A DNA stretch of 13,930 nucleotides, from contig CAYYGL010000128.1 in assembly GCA_964471235.1 (NCBI GenBank), positions 1 to 13,930 on the forward strand, in the 5' to 3' direction. Positions 13,692-13,930 of the stretch are shown here, piece after piece. Numbering within the stretch: the stretch's first letter is position 1; each line of letters opens with the position of its first letter. The notes under the pieces were generated by a model. That model saw only the letters and a program-made list of their open reading frames with translations. It searched no databases and was not told where the DNA came from. The translations under genes were made by a program, and so were the position numbers. The stretch comes from CAYYGL01 sp964471235. GTDB taxonomy: Bacteria > Calditrichota > Calditrichia > RBG-13-44-9 > J075.

Positions 13692-13930
13692 TCGGGGAGT
13701 TCCATGCGGAACATTTCTACGCTATTGCACCGATTCCAACCCTTTTTACCCATTCTTCAGGGTCTTCACATCCCTGAATGTAGGATATTACCCCCTTTCT
13801 CCTAATCAGCCCCCCTTTCAAGGCATCACACAAAATGTAATGCCCTTTTATTTTTTTATTCATTGAATTTTAATAATTACCCTAAAAATGCAACAAGTAT
13901 TATTTAGCAAAAAAACAATATTAGCAGAGG
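13692..13930. other. Downstream non-coding end of window
   Basis: No gene is supported. A hairpin TTCAGGG (13756-13762) / CCCTGAA (13772-13778) with a 9-base loop could serve as a weak terminator for the signalling cassette, but no T-run follows. From about 13845 the sequence turns strongly A/T-rich and may be the promoter of a gene beyond the window. Confidence 0.4.

Noticed and set aside
13699..13712. GTTCC-ATGC-GGAAC hairpin as terminator of the signalling cassette
   Set aside because: Only a 5-bp stem and no T-run after it.
13684..13866. Plus-strand open frame of 60 codons after the response regulator
   Set aside because: No ribosome-binding site, Phe/Pro/Tyr-rich low-complexity product, overlaps the regulator's end in another frame.

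Overview
The window looks like chromosomal DNA of a Gram-negative bacterium of the FCB group, possibly a Calditrichota/KSB1-type lineage. The evidence is a secreted protein with a type IX secretion sorting domain (NYPNPFNPST ... GIYFY ... RRLLLLR), a lipoprotein joining PEGA repeats to an Omp28-like thioredoxin domain, an outer-membrane beta-barrel, and an NTP/NDP-exchange-type transporter fragment beside a cNMP-domain protein. The phylum assignment is an inference from protein style, not from a marker gene.

Layout. All genes left of about 10.1 kb lie on the minus strand and all genes right of about 10.57 kb lie on the plus strand, so the 10.1-10.58 kb gap is a divergent promoter region. Read in the direction of transcription, the minus strand holds two blocks. 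Block 1 (10101 to 6547) is a 33-residue, very basic protein too short for routine gene calling, then a FadI/FadA-like thiolase, then a 708-residue FadB/FadJ-like fusion. The thiolase keeps its catalytic residues, but the FadB-like partner has lost key residues in both its hydratase and dehydrogenase sites. Block 2 (5980 to 1) is a T9SS-sorted secreted protein, the PEGA/Omp28-like lipoprotein with a CPPC motif, a TlpA-like thioredoxin with CIPC, and an outer-membrane beta-barrel with a C-terminal Cys pair. An RlmD-like 23S rRNA m5U methyltransferase follows, then an overlapping SpoU/TrmH-family RNA methyltransferase that runs off the window.

The plus strand begins with a YdjM-type membrane-bound putative metal-dependent hydrolase. 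Next comes a gene-poor stretch holding a truncated N-terminus of an NTP/NDP-exchange (ATP:ADP antiporter-like) transporter. A compact signalling cassette follows: a cyclic-nucleotide-binding-fold protein, a soluble histidine kinase and a response regulator that stops where an HD-GYP domain would usually start.

Non-coding structure. Three short arrays of a degenerate heptamer (GGTATAA/GGTAAAA type) lie at 1800-1834, 6193-6213 and 6482-6558. The largest has eleven units and runs through the stop codon of the FadB-like gene. The 566-bp gap at 5981-6546 also carries a 26-bp perfect palindromic hairpin of REP type and a longer-range inverted repeat. I saw no tRNA, rRNA, CRISPR array, intact insertion sequence or convincing intrinsic terminator.
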